This document shows positions 1 to 9,215 of a stretch of 64,000 nt of DNA, one piece after another. The stretch is from Vacuolonema iberomarrocanum LEGE 07170. GTDB lineage: Bacteria; Cyanobacteriota; Cyanobacteriia; Elainellales; Elainellaceae. The notes beneath the pieces were generated by a model. It was not told where the DNA came from, made no database searches, and worked only from the letters and a program-made list of their open reading frames with translations. The translations under genes and the position numbers were made by a program. Position 1 is the stretch's first letter; every line of letters begins with the position of its first letter. The stretch covers positions 1-64,000 of the forward strand of contig JADEXA010000009.1 in assembly GCA_015207365.1 (NCBI GenBank), written 5' to 3'.

Positions 1-191
1 GAAGTTTCACCCATCCCAAAAGCTGTGCCCTTGCAAAGACTCTCAAAAGTCGGCCTGACCCTCTGTGTTGAAGCACTCTACGCCTGCGTTCTCAACACAG
101 GCACGACTCTGTTTGTCCAAAATCAAATCAATGCGTAAGGCTATAACCGCAGTGGATGGGAGTCGGAGGGAATGCGTATGCCCAAACGCAC

Positions 192-241
192 CTGAAGCTC
201 CAACGGGATGGATGTCGTGCATCCGACCTTTGGAGCTTCAG
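192..241. repeat. Imperfect inverted repeat
   Basis: Arms CTGAAGCTCCAA and TTGGAGCTTCAG are perfectly complementary and enclose about 26 bases that can pair further (GGATG with CATCC). There is no T-tract. It could fold in the 3' region of the Calx-beta transcript. Confidence 0.6.
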
Positions 242-259
242 AGGGGTGACATTTAATGC

Positions 260-291
260 AATACAGGATGAGCGATCGCCCATCCTGTATT
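260..291 (-). terminator. Terminator-like hairpin with HIP1 loop
   Basis: Eleven-base perfect arms (AATACAGGATG and CATCCTGTATT) flank a loop containing GCGATCGC. It lies about 60 bases past the stop codon of the leftward Calx-beta gene. No strong T-tract follows, so the role as terminator is inferred from position. Confidence 0.45.
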
Positions 292-353
292 ACGTCATGT
301 TATGCCAGCGCTGTTTAGAAAAACACGCCGTGGGACTCAGTGAGTCTATGGAA

Positions 354-3300
354 CTAAGTGAGCAAACCGCTCAGGTCAGGGATGGATGCATCAAGGGTTA
401 GCAGATCCTGCACCGTGTACAGATTGTCGGGTTCGGAGTTGAGTGCTAGCGCAACGCCATAGTTCGTCTCGCTTGGCAACTCTACCGACAGCGGTTGTGT
501 GACCAGATCGGCTAGGGTGACTTCGCTGATGATGTTGTTGAGCACGGCGTCTTCGTAAGCGGGATTCAGAGGCGATAAGCCATCGACTTGCCCTAGGGCA
601 TCATCGGTGGCATAGAAATAGAGGACGCCATCAATACCTGCTTCGGTCAGAGCTTGCTGAACCAACTCTGCTCCGATTTCTGCCAGCCCCGTCAACTCAT
701 CAATCCCAGGCAAGTCACTGATATCAGGCAATGCATCGCTGTCAAGCAAATCGCCTAGCTCAAGCAAGCTACCAAGGTCGAGGTCGAAGATATCGAGAAG
801 AGGATCGAGGTCAGGTAAGTCACCGAGGTCAGGCAACAAATCGCTGTCAAGCAAATCGCCTAGCTCAAGCAAGCTACCAAGGTCGAGGTCGAAGATATCG
901 AGAAGGGGATCGAGATCAGGCAAGTTACCAAGGTCAGGCAACAGATCGCTGTCAAGCAAATCGTCGAGATCAGGCAAGCTATCAAGGTCGAGGTTAACGA
1001 CATCAAGGAGTGAATCGATGCCTGGTATCAGACTGGAGAAGCTGCTAGCAGCGACAGCATCTGATGTGTCAGTGGACAAAACTGCAGCTTCGACAATCAG
1101 ATCATTGAAGTCGTCGTCGCCGCCAACCAGATCCTCGAACTGGAAGACGTTGGGTTCGGGGGAGCGGATTTGGACGCTATTGCCCGGATTTGCCTCGTTG
1201 AAGGCAAACAGAGGGCGACCGCGATCGCCATGGGTAAACAACACCGGAGCATAGAGTGCTCCGCCCTCCAAGATGAAGGTCTGCGTTGTTGTTGAGCGAT
1301 CGGGACCAATCAATTCCACACCCGACACAAGCCGACCCAGTGCGGCTTCGGTGTAGCCATCATCGCCAGGGGCTAGCCCTGCCACGGTGCCCTGGTTGTC
1401 ATCGATCTCATAGAACTGAATAACATTTTCAAGAGCCGCTTCCCGCGTAATTTGGAATGCCACAGGAACGCTACCCACCTCATCTGACAAATTCAGAATG
1501 GGGCCTGCATCGGGGAGCGTTGGCTCATCGTCATCAAGAATGGTTGTGGTTGCGGAAGGGGTGCTGATGGTTGCATTGTCTGGAGCCGTACCATTCGATA
1601 GCGTTGCGATCAGGGTTTCATCCGGTTCAACAATGGTGTCGCCTAGCACCGAGAAGGTTAGCGTGGCGGTTGTTTCGCCCGCGGCGAATTCGATGGTTGA
1701 GTTCAGCGGATCGCCAGATAGGGTAGCACCTGTAATGCCGACGAACTCGAAATCAGTTCCCAGACCAGCGCTACCGCCCAACGCCAATTCCACTTGGCTA
1801 GCAACATTGGTTGCGCCGGTGCGACTGATAGTGAAGCTGATGGTTTGGCTACCGCTGTCGCCTTCACTCAAGCTGTCGGTGTCTGTGGTAACAGCGTAGT
1901 CGATATCTTGCGCTGCAACCGGTTCATCGTCATTGAGGATAGTTGTTGTGGCAGAGGGGGCGCTGATTGTGACATTGTCTGGAGCGGTACCATTCGCCAG
2001 GGTTGCGACCAGGGTCTCATCCGGTTCAACGATGGTGTCGCCTAGCACCGAGAAGGTGAGGATGGCGGTTGTTTCGCCCGCGGCGAATTCGATGGTTGCG
2101 TTGAGCGGATCACCGGATAGGGTAGCTCCCGTAATGCCAACGAACTCAAAATCACTTCCCAGCTCTGCATTACCGCCCAACGCCAATTCCACTTGGCTAG
2201 CAACATCGGTTGCGCCGGTGCGGCTGATGGTGAAGCTGATGGTTTGGCTACCGCTGTCGCCTTCACTCAAGCTGTCGGTGTCTGTGGTGACAGCGTAGTC
2301 GATATCTTGCGCTACAACCGGTTCATCGTCATTGAGGATGGTGGTAACAGCATCTGGCGTGCTGATGGTCGCACTGCCGTTAGGCGCTGTGCCGTTTTGC
2401 AGTTGCACCAGCACCGTTTCGTCAGGTTCGATGACCGTATCGCCCGTGACATTGAGAGTGAGGGTTGCCTCTGTGGAATCGGGGGCAAAAGTGACAGTGA
2501 AAACGCCCGCATCCTCTGGAACGGTGATGCCCGTGCCCGTTACGTCAGTGGTGGGGTCGAAGCTGTAGTCTTCGCCAAGCACCGCATCACCAGCCAATGT
2601 GAATTCAACAGAACTAGTGTCTGTGGTTGTTCCGCTGCGGGTGATGGTGAAGGTGATTGGGGTTTCACCAGCATCACCTTCGGTAACTTGCAGGGCCGTT
2701 GCGGCGATCGCATAGTCGATGTCTTCAGGCACAATCTGCTGGCTAGTGAAGGTGATGACAGCGGCCTCAGCCTCTGTCAGATTCACCGTTGCGCTGCCAC
2801 CGGGAATGTTGGCCGATCCATCAACCGCTGTCACATCAATGGCGGATAGGCTGAAGCCGCCTTCGGGCAGGATCTGGATGGTATAGGTGCCAACGGGGAC
2901 TTCGTCAAACAGAATCTGGCTACCAAAGGCATCCCCATCATCGGGGGTCGCATCGTCGAGGATGAACGTGCCCAAGTCCCCGGCGAAGTCAAAATCGGTT
3001 CCGTCGGCTACATCGGCGTCGAGGATGATGGTGATGCTGCCTGTGGGAATAATGGCGTCACTTGGGGCGATCGAAGCGGTTGCTGCGTCTGCATTCGCAT
3101 CGACCTCATATGCATCGGCATCGACAATCGCCAAACCCAAAGATTCCAGCGGTTCAGCCAATGCATCGCTTTCGGCTGTGAAGGTTATATCTGAAGATGC
3201 TTGACCCGCCGGAATTAGAACCCGGATGAGATTGTCAGTGACAACCAGGACATTGCCGCCCAAGGAATAGTCCTCGGCGGTCAACCCAGCACCGGGGTCG

Positions 3301-4217
3301 AGGCTGATGTTGACAAATAGATCTTCGCTCGTGTCACCTGTCCGTGTGACCGTCAAATTCGTTGATTCACCTTCGTCGACCAAACCCGAGTCGGGCGTAA
3401 TGCTGACGGTGGGCAAAATAGCTGCAGATTCAGCAATCGAGGCGATCGCCGACCCTGCTGTCGCACTGACATCGTAAGCAGCCGTCTCCTCTACGGTTAA
3501 CGTCAGAGACTCGACCGCTTCGGCAAACACGTCACTTTCAGCTGAGAAGGTTAGTGATGTATTGGCCGCCCCCTCGGGAATGATTAGCTCGATTTGCGTG
3601 GTCGTCACAGCCAGGATGTTGTCGCCATCCAAAGCGAAATCCTCGGCGGTCAACCCAGCGCCGGGGTCAAGGCTGATGGTTACCTGCAGAGATTCCGTTG
3701 TTGCTCCCGTGCGCGCGATAGTAAAGCTACCCGAATCGCCCTCTTCAACGGAAAGCGACCCAGGGGCAATGCTGACAGTAGGGGTCGTCGGCAACAGATC
3801 ATCATCTTCGATGGTGATAGTGGCAAAGCTAGATGGCCCCAGATCGTAGTTTGCTCCGCCGGATAGAAATAAGTTGAGGCGCTCGGTGTTCTCAACCACA
3901 TCATCATCGATGGGGGTTACAACCAAATCCACAGAGCTTTCATTGGCCGGAATGATAACGGGTCTTGCCAAAGGCTCATAATCGACCCCTGAACTGGCTT
4001 CACCGGTAACGATGTAGAAGATAGAGAGGGGTTGAGTGAGGTCGCCCCCTGAACGGGTAATGGTGAAGACAGCGGGATTGCTTCCAGCCTCTGACGCCTC
4101 AGGGTCAGAAGCTGTGATTTCTACAATGGGAGTCGGTGTGTTTGCCGGACTAACTAAGGAAGTGAGTTCGAGCGTTTCTCCACCCGTCACGGCGTTCGAT
4201 TGTGCTGTAGTTGCCAT
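354..4217 (-). CDS. Calx-beta / DUF4114 repeat protein, probably exported
   Basis: This is a 1287-residue acidic, threonine-rich protein. Calx-beta-type modules, with the typical acidic ends such as IEDDD and ILNDDEP, occupy roughly residues 30-140, 143-265, 268-390, 500-630, 633-765 and 766-900. A collagen-binding-B-like segment lies near 390-490. A DUF4114 domain (FYEIDD...GLAPGDDGY, later FEDLVGGDDDFND) covers about 906-1050. Three 35-residue Asp/Leu repeats follow at about 1072-1175. A second, partial DUF4114-like block (LYFYATDDALGQVDGL) ends the protein. No Sec signal peptide is visible. Proteins of this build are usually calcium-binding surface or secreted proteins exported by type I secretion, and that route is inferred here. 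No secretion genes adjoin it. ATG start at 4217. Confidence 0.85.
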   Translation of the reverse strand: MATTAQSNAVTGGETLELTSLVSPANTPTPIVEITASDPEASEAGSNPAVFTITRSGGDLTQPLSIFYIVTGEASSGVDYEPLARPVIIPANESSVDLVVTPIDDDVVENTERLNLFLSGGANYDLGPSSFATITIEDDDLLPTTPTVSIAPGSLSVEEGDSGSFTIARTGATTESLQVTISLDPGAGLTAEDFALDGDNILAVTTTQIELIIPEGAANTSLTFSAESDVFAEAVESLTLTVEETAAYDVSATAGSAIASIAESAAILPTVSITPDSGLVDEGESTNLTVTRTGDTSEDLFVNISLDPGAGLTAEDYSLGGNVLVVTDNLIRVLIPAGQASSDITFTAESDALAEPLESLGLAIVDADAYEVDANADAATASIAPSDAIIPTGSITIILDADVADGTDFDFAGDLGTFILDDATPDDGDAFGSQILFDEVPVGTYTIQILPEGGFSLSAIDVTAVDGSANIPGGSATVNLTEAEAAVITFTSQQIVPEDIDYAIAATALQVTEGDAGETPITFTITRSGTTTDTSSVEFTLAGDAVLGEDYSFDPTTDVTGTGITVPEDAGVFTVTFAPDSTEATLTLNVTGDTVIEPDETVLVQLQNGTAPNGSATISTPDAVTTILNDDEPVVAQDIDYAVTTDTDSLSEGDSGSQTISFTISRTGATDVASQVELALGGNAELGSDFEFVGITGATLSGDPLNATIEFAAGETTAILTFSVLGDTIVEPDETLVATLANGTAPDNVTISAPSATTTILNDDEPVAAQDIDYAVTTDTDSLSEGDSGSQTISFTISRTGATNVASQVELALGGSAGLGTDFEFVGITGATLSGDPLNSTIEFAAGETTATLTFSVLGDTIVEPDETLIATLSNGTAPDNATISTPSATTTILDDDEPTLPDAGPILNLSDEVGSVPVAFQITREAALENVIQFYEIDDNQGTVAGLAPGDDGYTEAALGRLVSGVELIGPDRSTTTQTFILEGGALYAPVLFTHGDRGRPLFAFNEANPGNSVQIRSPEPNVFQFEDLVGGDDDFNDLIVEAAVLSTDTSDAVAASSFSSLIPGIDSLLDVVNLDLDSLPDLDDLLDSDLLPDLGNLPDLDPLLDIFDLDLGSLLELGDLLDSDLLPDLGDLPDLDPLLDIFDLDLGSLLELGDLLDSDALPDISDLPGIDELTGLAEIGAELVQQALTEAGIDGVLYFYATDDALGQVDGLSPLNPAYEDAVLNNIISEVTLADLVTQPLSVELPSETNYGVALALNSEPDNLYTVQDLLTLDASIPDLSGLLT
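729..999 (-). repeat. 105-bp tandem repeats coding 35-residue Asp/Leu units
   Basis: Two and a half near-identical units start at about 729, 834 and 939, spaced exactly 105 bp. They encode units of the type DSDLLPDLGNLPDLDPLL followed by DIFDLDLGSLLELGDLL. The reading frame is kept, so they are part of the Calx-beta/DUF4114 protein and not a CRISPR-like array. Confidence 0.9.
1524..2321 (-). repeat. Tandem duplication of a ~400-bp Calx-beta module
   Basis: Two copies, about 1524-1922 and 1923-2321, are nearly identical over about 400 bp. They encode modules that both begin QDIDYAVTTDTDSLSEGDSG. A third, more diverged module adjoins. The high nucleotide identity points to recent duplication or gene conversion. 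Confidence 0.85.
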
Positions 4218-4968
4218 GCCTGAAGTCTCTTTTTAGATAGATAATGATTGATTTGCAGGAAGCAGGGGTAAATGTTGATATTTATCCGGGAAATCAGCTC
4301 ATGGCTGAGGTTGGCATCAAAGGAAAGATTGATACGCTCCCGAACTGACGGGCTTTAATTCAAACCGAGAAATCTCAACGAGCCCTGCATCAAAAGAAAC
4401 ACGGAATAAACCATTGGAAATATACGACGGAAGTTAATAGGTGTATGAGTTATCGAAACCAGATCGTTCAGTCTGTTGGTCGGTTGTGAATACTAACCTT
4501 CTGATTAACTGAGTATTGGTGAGGCATTGCTCGATAACCAAAAATTGGGCTTACCACAGGCGATCGCTCTCAGAACAAACCCTACAGGAGAAGGGAGCAG
4601 TCAGTACGAATCCTTAATCCGGTCTTAAGCGATCAGCCTATTTATGTAATCTTTGCTACAAGATTGTACGTCTTCTCAGACCTAGCTAGCGTGAGGTTTC
4701 GGTAAAACGTGGGTAGGAATCAAGTTAAATTTCGTAAGTATTCATACCCGAGTACAAGGAAGCAATGATTTTTCTGAAAGGGTTAGGGCTTTTACTGACC
4801 AATATTCCTCCGTCTCCAAGTTAGATTGGAGTTCGCCCATTCTTTTTGAAGGGTCTTCATATTCGTGTAAAGATTCGATAAAGATTTAGATCTAAGCAGG
4901 AACTGATTGCAGCTGTATTCGTCGATTCCAGACCTTATTGATTGATCCAAAGGTGACGCAATGCAAAA

Positions 4969-5019
4969 CCAGATGATTTTTGAAACCCTCATGGTACGAG
5001 GGTTTCAAAAATCATCTGG
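4969..5019. repeat. Perfect hairpin, 22-bp arms
   Basis: The left arm starts CCAGATGATTTTTGAAAC and the right arm ends with its exact complement; the loop is 7 bases. The lack of a T-tract and the long perfect stem make it look like a small palindromic element and not a simple terminator. Confidence 0.8.
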
Positions 5020-5122
5020 AACAGGTTCTGAGTATCTAGAGCTAGCTGAGTGAGTTCACCTCAAGTCATCTTCCGTGAGTCACTCGCTTGAGATTAGACT
5101 CATGCTTCTCAATTCTCAACTA

Positions 5123-5224
5123 ATATCAAATCCGGCTGAAGAACCAAAATAGCGTTTGTGGCCGCTGCAGCGCAGCGGCCACAAACGCTATTTTGGTTTT
5201 ACGGCTATTTAACCGGATTGATAT
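5123..5224. repeat. Family A long palindrome, copy 1
   Basis: A roughly 102-bp inverted repeat with outer ends ATATCAAATCCGG-like / CCGGATTGATAT and an inner stem around CGTTTGTGGCCGCTG. It begins 27 bases past the stop of the LptF/G gene. One flank carries the GAAGAACC version of the arm, the other TTTTACGGCT; this sets its orientation (same as copy 2, opposite to copies 3 and 4). Confidence 0.9.
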
Positions 5225-5250
5225 GACTCGCTGATTTGCAATTCGCTGAG

Positions 5251-6435
5251 TTAACGAGAGGCACGGTACAGCAAAAAAGCCCCAATCCCAAAACCGAAGA
5301 GATTGGGCACCCATGCGCCGACGATCGGTGGTAAGGCACCAACCTGGGCGATCGCCCCACTTAAAAAGGCCAGCAGGTAATAGGTGAAAACCAGCAGGAT
5401 ACTCAAGGCAAAGCTGATGGCTCGGCCTGTGCGGCGCAACTGACAACCGACAGCGGTTCCCACAATGCCAAAAGCGATGCAGGTGAAGGGGAGCGCATAT
5501 CTCTGATGAATTCGCACCTGGAGTTCGCGAATCTTGTCGCTATCGCCACTTTGTTCGATCAGACGCAAGTATTCTTGCGATTGGGCAATGTTCATCTCGC
5601 TATAGCCCCGGTTACGGGTGGCCAGATCCAGCGGCGATCGCGGGATGTTTAGGGTTTGTTCTTCAAACTTGATGATGTTGCGGAACGATCCATCGGCAGA
5701 CACCACATAAATCGTCCCGTCGTAAAAAGTCCAGGCGCTGGTTGCTTCGTTCCAGCGAGCCGTCTTTGCGCTGATGATCTGATCCAAACTGCCTCGCGAG
5801 AAGTCAAGAATCGTCAAGCCCCCCATCTGTTCCCCGTCAAAGGTTTTGGCATAGAACATGCGCGACATGAAGGTGCCGCGATCGCCATCCTCCCGGACGA
5901 CAGTATCAAATTCCTGGTAGAGAATATCTTCTTCTCGAAAGTTCGGTTCATCGTCATCCAATGCCCGTGCCAGAGTGGTCGAGGCGCGATAGTTTGCCGC
6001 CGGGACGATGCTTTCGTTAAACAAAAAGGTCAACCCAGTGATGAGGGTGCAAAAGATGAGTGCTGGAACCAGCATGCGGTAGACCGTGACCCCACAACTC
6101 CGCAGGGCGACCAGTTCGCTATCGCTAGAAAGGCGGCTAAAGGTCATTAGCGACGAGAGCAGCACCGACATGGGGAAGGAGTAAGCGATGAACTGTGGAA
6201 TTTTGAGGACAAGAACTTCCATTGCTGCAGCGATGGACAGACCCGAATCCAAAATTTCATTGACTAAATAAAAGAGGCTGTCGATCGATACCCCCAGGGC
6301 CGTGAAGGCACCGACGCCAAACAGGAAAGGGGCCAACAGCTCCATAAACAGATAGCGATCCATCACAGGGATGCGCCACCCATTATCACGATGGGACGGG
6401 AGGGGTTGGGGAAAATTTGGAACCTGAGTAGTCAT
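5251..6435 (-). CDS. LptF/LptG-family LPS export permease
   Basis: This 394-residue inner-membrane protein belongs to the YjgP/YjgQ family. These proteins form the membrane part of the LptB2FG ABC transporter, which extracts lipopolysaccharide for transport to the outer membrane. Transmembrane segments are visible near residues 30-55, 70-95 and 110-135, and three more near 300-390, with a large periplasmic beta-rich domain between. That is the family layout and usual length. The start at MTTQVPNFPQPL is the only good one, since the next Met (MDRYLF) leaves little room before the first helix. It lies downstream of the LptB and LptA-like genes on the same strand and is probably co-transcribed. 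Cyanobacteria often carry one such gene, so assignment to F or G is left open. Confidence 0.88.
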   Translation of the reverse strand: MTTQVPNFPQPLPSHRDNGWRIPVMDRYLFMELLAPFLFGVGAFTALGVSIDSLFYLVNEILDSGLSIAAAMEVLVLKIPQFIAYSFPMSVLLSSLMTFSRLSSDSELVALRSCGVTVYRMLVPALIFCTLITGLTFLFNESIVPAANYRASTTLARALDDDEPNFREEDILYQEFDTVVREDGDRGTFMSRMFYAKTFDGEQMGGLTILDFSRGSLDQIISAKTARWNEATSAWTFYDGTIYVVSADGSFRNIIKFEEQTLNIPRSPLDLATRNRGYSEMNIAQSQEYLRLIEQSGDSDKIRELQVRIHQRYALPFTCIAFGIVGTAVGCQLRRTGRAISFALSILLVFTYYLLAFLSGAIAQVGALPPIVGAWVPNLFGFGIGAFLLYRASR

Positions 6436-6555
6436 AGGCGAGATAGGGCTGAAGCGGTGTGGAGGAACGACAACAAACCAGACGAAAGACGCAACAGGCA
6501 GCAGCGGGAATAACCCTTTACCAGGATGTCACGGATTAAGAGAGATAGGGGCAGG

Positions 6556-7284
6556 TCAAATCTGGAAGGCTTCTCCTAGGTAGTATTGGCGCACCAACGG
6601 ATTTTCGTAGAGTTCATCGGTGCTGCCAGATGCCAGGATTCTACCGTCGCGCATGATGTAGGAGCGGTCGGTAACGGCCAGGGTTTCGCGGACATTGTGG
6701 TCGGTGATCAAGATGCCCATCTGGCGATCGCGCAGTTGGGCAATGATGGACTGAATTTCGGCAACGGCGATCGGATCAATCCCAGCAAAGGGTTCATCCA
6801 ACAGCAAAAATTGAGGGCCGTTAGCACCTGACGCTAGAGCACGGGCGAGCTCAGTGCGTCGCCGTTCGCCCCCCGAAACAAGACTGCCGGAGGTGTCTGC
6901 GACTTTTTCGAGATGAAATTCTTTGAGAAGATGGTGAAGGCGATCGCTGCGCTCGGTTTTTGGGACATTCGACTGTTCCAGTACGAGCAAGATGTTGTCG
7001 CGCACGGAGAGGTGGCGGAAAATGCTAGGTTCCTGTGCCAAATAGCCGATTCCAAGGCGCGATCGCTCCGGCATAGGGAGGGTGGTAATGTTGCGATCGT
7101 TCAGCCATACTTGCCCCTGATCGGGCTTTTCGACGCCGGTCACAATATAGAAAGTCGTCGTCTTGCCTGCCCCGTTTGGCCCCAGCAATCCAACAATTTC
7201 ACCCTGAGAAACGGACAAATTGACCCGATTCACAACGGGACGTTTCCCATAGGATTTGTGAATGTTTTCGAGCAGAATTCTCAA
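6556..7284 (-). CDS. lptB: LptB, ATPase of the LPS exporter
   Basis: This 242-residue ABC ATPase energises lipopolysaccharide extraction from the inner membrane with LptF/G. Walker A is GPNGAGKTT (about residue 35), the signature is LVSGGERRR, Walker B is FLLLDEPFAGIDP and the switch histidine lies in ITDHNVRET. The PFAGIDP form and the AVTDRSYIM stretch are typical of LptB. It stands 120 bases upstream of the permease gene and 94 bases downstream of the LptA-like gene, all on the minus strand. Context and sequence agree well. Confidence 0.93.
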   Translation of the reverse strand: MRILLENIHKSYGKRPVVNRVNLSVSQGEIVGLLGPNGAGKTTTFYIVTGVEKPDQGQVWLNDRNITTLPMPERSRLGIGYLAQEPSIFRHLSVRDNILLVLEQSNVPKTERSDRLHHLLKEFHLEKVADTSGSLVSGGERRRTELARALASGANGPQFLLLDEPFAGIDPIAVAEIQSIIAQLRDRQMGILITDHNVRETLAVTDRSYIMRDGRILASGSTDELYENPLVRQYYLGEAFQI

Positions 7285-7378
7285 CGATGTTCCTCAATCA
7301 TGCGGTAGATGAAGACAGCAATCACTGGCAAAAACTAGTACCCGATTCTACCAATCGGCCGGACAATCTGCTGCGAAC

Positions 7379-7927
7379 TTAGGTCGAACTCTCAGGCCCT
7401 TTAAATTCTGGCTTGGGGTTGAATGTATCTACGGGTGCGGGGGCTGCACCGGGCACGGTTTCAGGCAGCTCCGCATCGGGTACGAGGTAGATGGCTTCGA
7501 CTTGTTCCCCGCGATCGGGCTGCGCCACAAAGCGCCCTTCGTCGATCAGGTAGGTAATGACTTCGCCCCGCAAGCTGTTGCCCTCTTGCAGCACATAGAC
7601 ATCGCCCCGCAACACAATCCGTCGTTCTCGGCTGAAGTATTGCGCCTGTACAGCGGTCGCCTGAATCTGGCGGGCAGGGTAGTTGATGCGAACATTGCCC
7701 CGTGCGGTAATCACGCCGGTGATGGAGTTGGCTTCTTGAATGTCGGACTCTAACCGCAAGGGCTGATTCGCCTCAGCCGGTGTCGCCGTTTGTGCGTTGG
7801 CGTAGCGTGGCAGAAGCGAACTCACAAGGCTGGTTCCACCTAGGGTGAGGAGGGCGATCGCCATTCCTAGCGTCCAGGGACGAGTCGAGCGGCTAGTCAA
7901 ATAATGGGTGAACAAATGGAGTCGCAT
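7379..7927 (-). CDS. lptA: LptA/OstA-like periplasmic LPS-transport protein
   Basis: This 182-residue protein has a hydrophobic N-terminal segment (about residues 19-40) ending in ANA-QT, which looks like a signal peptide. An OstA/LptA jellyroll domain follows: LESDIQEANSITGVITARGN, then YPARQIQATAVQAQYF and VLRGDVYVLQEGNSLRGE. LptA-like proteins bridge LPS from the inner-membrane exporter to the outer-membrane translocon. It is first in the probable operon with lptB and the permease gene. No LptC gene is present nearby. The C-terminus is proline-rich and unlike E. coli LptA, so symbol use is by family and position. Confidence 0.8.
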   Translation of the reverse strand: MRLHLFTHYLTSRSTRPWTLGMAIALLTLGGTSLVSSLLPRYANAQTATPAEANQPLRLESDIQEANSITGVITARGNVRINYPARQIQATAVQAQYFSRERRIVLRGDVYVLQEGNSLRGEVITYLIDEGRFVAQPDRGEQVEAIYLVPDAELPETVPGAAPAPVDTFNPKPEFKGPESST

Positions 7928-8636
7928 CAGTACAGCCTATGTGGAAGTTGAGTTGGAGGGTGGAAGTTGAGTGGGCGGGCGGGAGGAAGCTTCGTTCAAG
8001 TTCTACAGCAGATTACACCAGATCTGAATGTCTTGATGAGCGCCTTCATCATACACTGTCTTTCTACTTTACTTTTGGACGAGATCCCGGATGGTTAGTG
8101 AAGACGAGGGTAAATTCTGGAGAGTTCCAATCCGAAAAAACAAGGAATTTTGAACAGATATCCAAGGTTTATATCACTTCTGCGGGAACTAATATCGAAT
8201 CCGGTTGAAGAACCCAAATATCGTTTGCGCCCGCTGCATTGCAGCGGGCGCAAACGATATTTGGGTTTTACGGCTGTTTAACCGGATTTGATATAAAGAC
8301 CCGATCATTTTTGGAAAGCCTCGTAGCACGAGAATAGACACAATCTGAACCAACGATTTTTCGTAGACGATCACTCCCATGGATCAGTCTTTAAAGCACG
8401 GAAAATGATCTGTAGTCGGTTCTTGGCGAATTGGTATTGCTTACCCTCTGCCTAGAGTCATTGAAGAGTGATAAAACGGATAGCGATTGGTTGGGGGCTG
8501 CAGAATCCAAGGATAATTCTTTCCGACAAGGGACATATGTATCAGCCCCTCTTCGGAAAAAAATCATTCCCTCAATTAGCAAAGCCATCGACTGAGCCAA
8601 ATAGGTTGGAGTGGTCACCGATCGGCTAACGGGAAG
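7928..8636. other. Intergenic region upstream of the Lpt cluster
   Basis: No gene is supported in these 709 bases. A family A palindrome lies at 8192-8294. The part nearest 7927 should hold the promoter of the Lpt operon, but no clear -35/-10 pair could be chosen. Confidence 0.55.
8192..8294. repeat. Family A long palindrome, copy 2
   Basis: A near-complete copy: ATATCGAATCCGGTTGAAG on the left and TTTAACCGGATTTGATAT on the right. The inner stem is CGTTTGCGCCCGCTGC paired with GCAGCGGGCGCAAACG. Relative to copy 1 the stem has changed on both sides so that pairing is kept. Unlike the other copies it is not next to a stop codon. Confidence 0.9.
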
Positions 8637-9041
8637 CTATCGGTCAAATGCAATTGTTGGAAGGTGCTGGCTGTCAGGGGACGGAGGTTGCAAAAGCGAT
8701 TCCCATAAGAGTGCCCATTGATCGGGCTCTGTCGTCTGCAGCATGTGCAAAATCGCCCGACACTGCGACAGCAGTGCGCCGATCTGGACTCCCGCATAGT
8801 CCGGAACATACTTACGGAGCCGGTTTATCCCTTCACCCAGCAAAATCATCGCACCCCGGCCATTTTGGTTGCTGAGGTGATAAAACGCCACCGCTATTTG
8901 CAAAATACCCTGGTACAGGCTGCGCTCTGGTTCTCCCGCCTCCATCCAGATGGCTTCCAGGGTGTCGTGACAGGCATAAAATTCTCGCTGGTTGAACTGT
9001 TCAATGCCCAGCCAAAATTCCTCTGGAAGTGCCTCGGTCAT
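8637..9041 (-). CDS. DUF309 domain protein
   Basis: This 134-residue protein carries the DUF309 signature: YACHDTLEAIWMEAGEPERS, then YQGILQIAVAFYHLSNQN and a Gly-Ala-rich helix. The family is common in cyanobacteria and plastids, is helical, and has no established biochemical function. The start at MTEALPEEFW is preferred over an in-frame Met eight codons upstream because homologous proteins begin just before the EFW motif. It is monocistronic in appearance. The ABC importer genes lie upstream on the same strand but are separated by a terminator-like hairpin at 9124-9151. Confidence 0.82.
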   Translation of the reverse strand: MTEALPEEFWLGIEQFNQREFYACHDTLEAIWMEAGEPERSLYQGILQIAVAFYHLSNQNGRGAMILLGEGINRLRKYVPDYAGVQIGALLSQCRAILHMLQTTEPDQWALLWESLLQPPSPDSQHLPTIAFDR

Positions 9042-9123
9042 GCGATCGCTCCTGCGTGCTTGCATTCAGCCTATCACCCCAAACGGCTCCCCAAAGAGAT
9101 TGCCCAAAGGCAGCATGACAAAA

Positions 9124-9151
9124 AATCCCAGACTCTTCGCAGCCTGGGATT
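9124..9151 (-). terminator. Hairpin terminator of the ABC importer operon
   Basis: Arms AATCCCAG / CTGGGATT with a 12-base loop. On the minus strand the stem is followed by a run of T (complement of ACAAAAAAT). It lies 65 bases past the stop of the substrate-binding-protein gene. Confidence 0.65.
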
Positions 9152-9215
9152 ACATGGTTAATCATGGAGAGGTTCATCCAAGGAGAGCCCAATGCAAGGC
9201 TCTGATGCCTCTGGT

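Larger units (their letters stand above)
1..353. other. Gene-free left edge
   Basis: No convincing gene is seen here. The stretch holds two hairpins, annotated separately, which lie downstream of the leftward-transcribed Calx-beta gene. Short open frames on the plus strand have no recognisable protein character. Confidence 0.6.
4218..5250. other. 1-kb intergenic region
   Basis: No gene is supported. It contains the promoter side of the Calx-beta gene, a perfect 22-bp-arm hairpin (4969-5019) and a copy of the long palindromic repeat family (5123-5224). The remainder has no structure that I can recognise. Confidence 0.6.

Noticed and set aside
731..997. Regular 105-bp periodicity that could suggest a CRISPR-like array, and a plus-strand open frame through it
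   Set aside because: The units are contiguous, without spacers, and keep the reading frame of the minus-strand Calx-beta/DUF4114 gene. The plus-strand frame is a by-product of the repeats.
2193..2849. 218-codon plus-strand open frame inside the Calx-beta gene
   Set aside because: Its composition follows the opposite strand's repeats, and no family motif is present.
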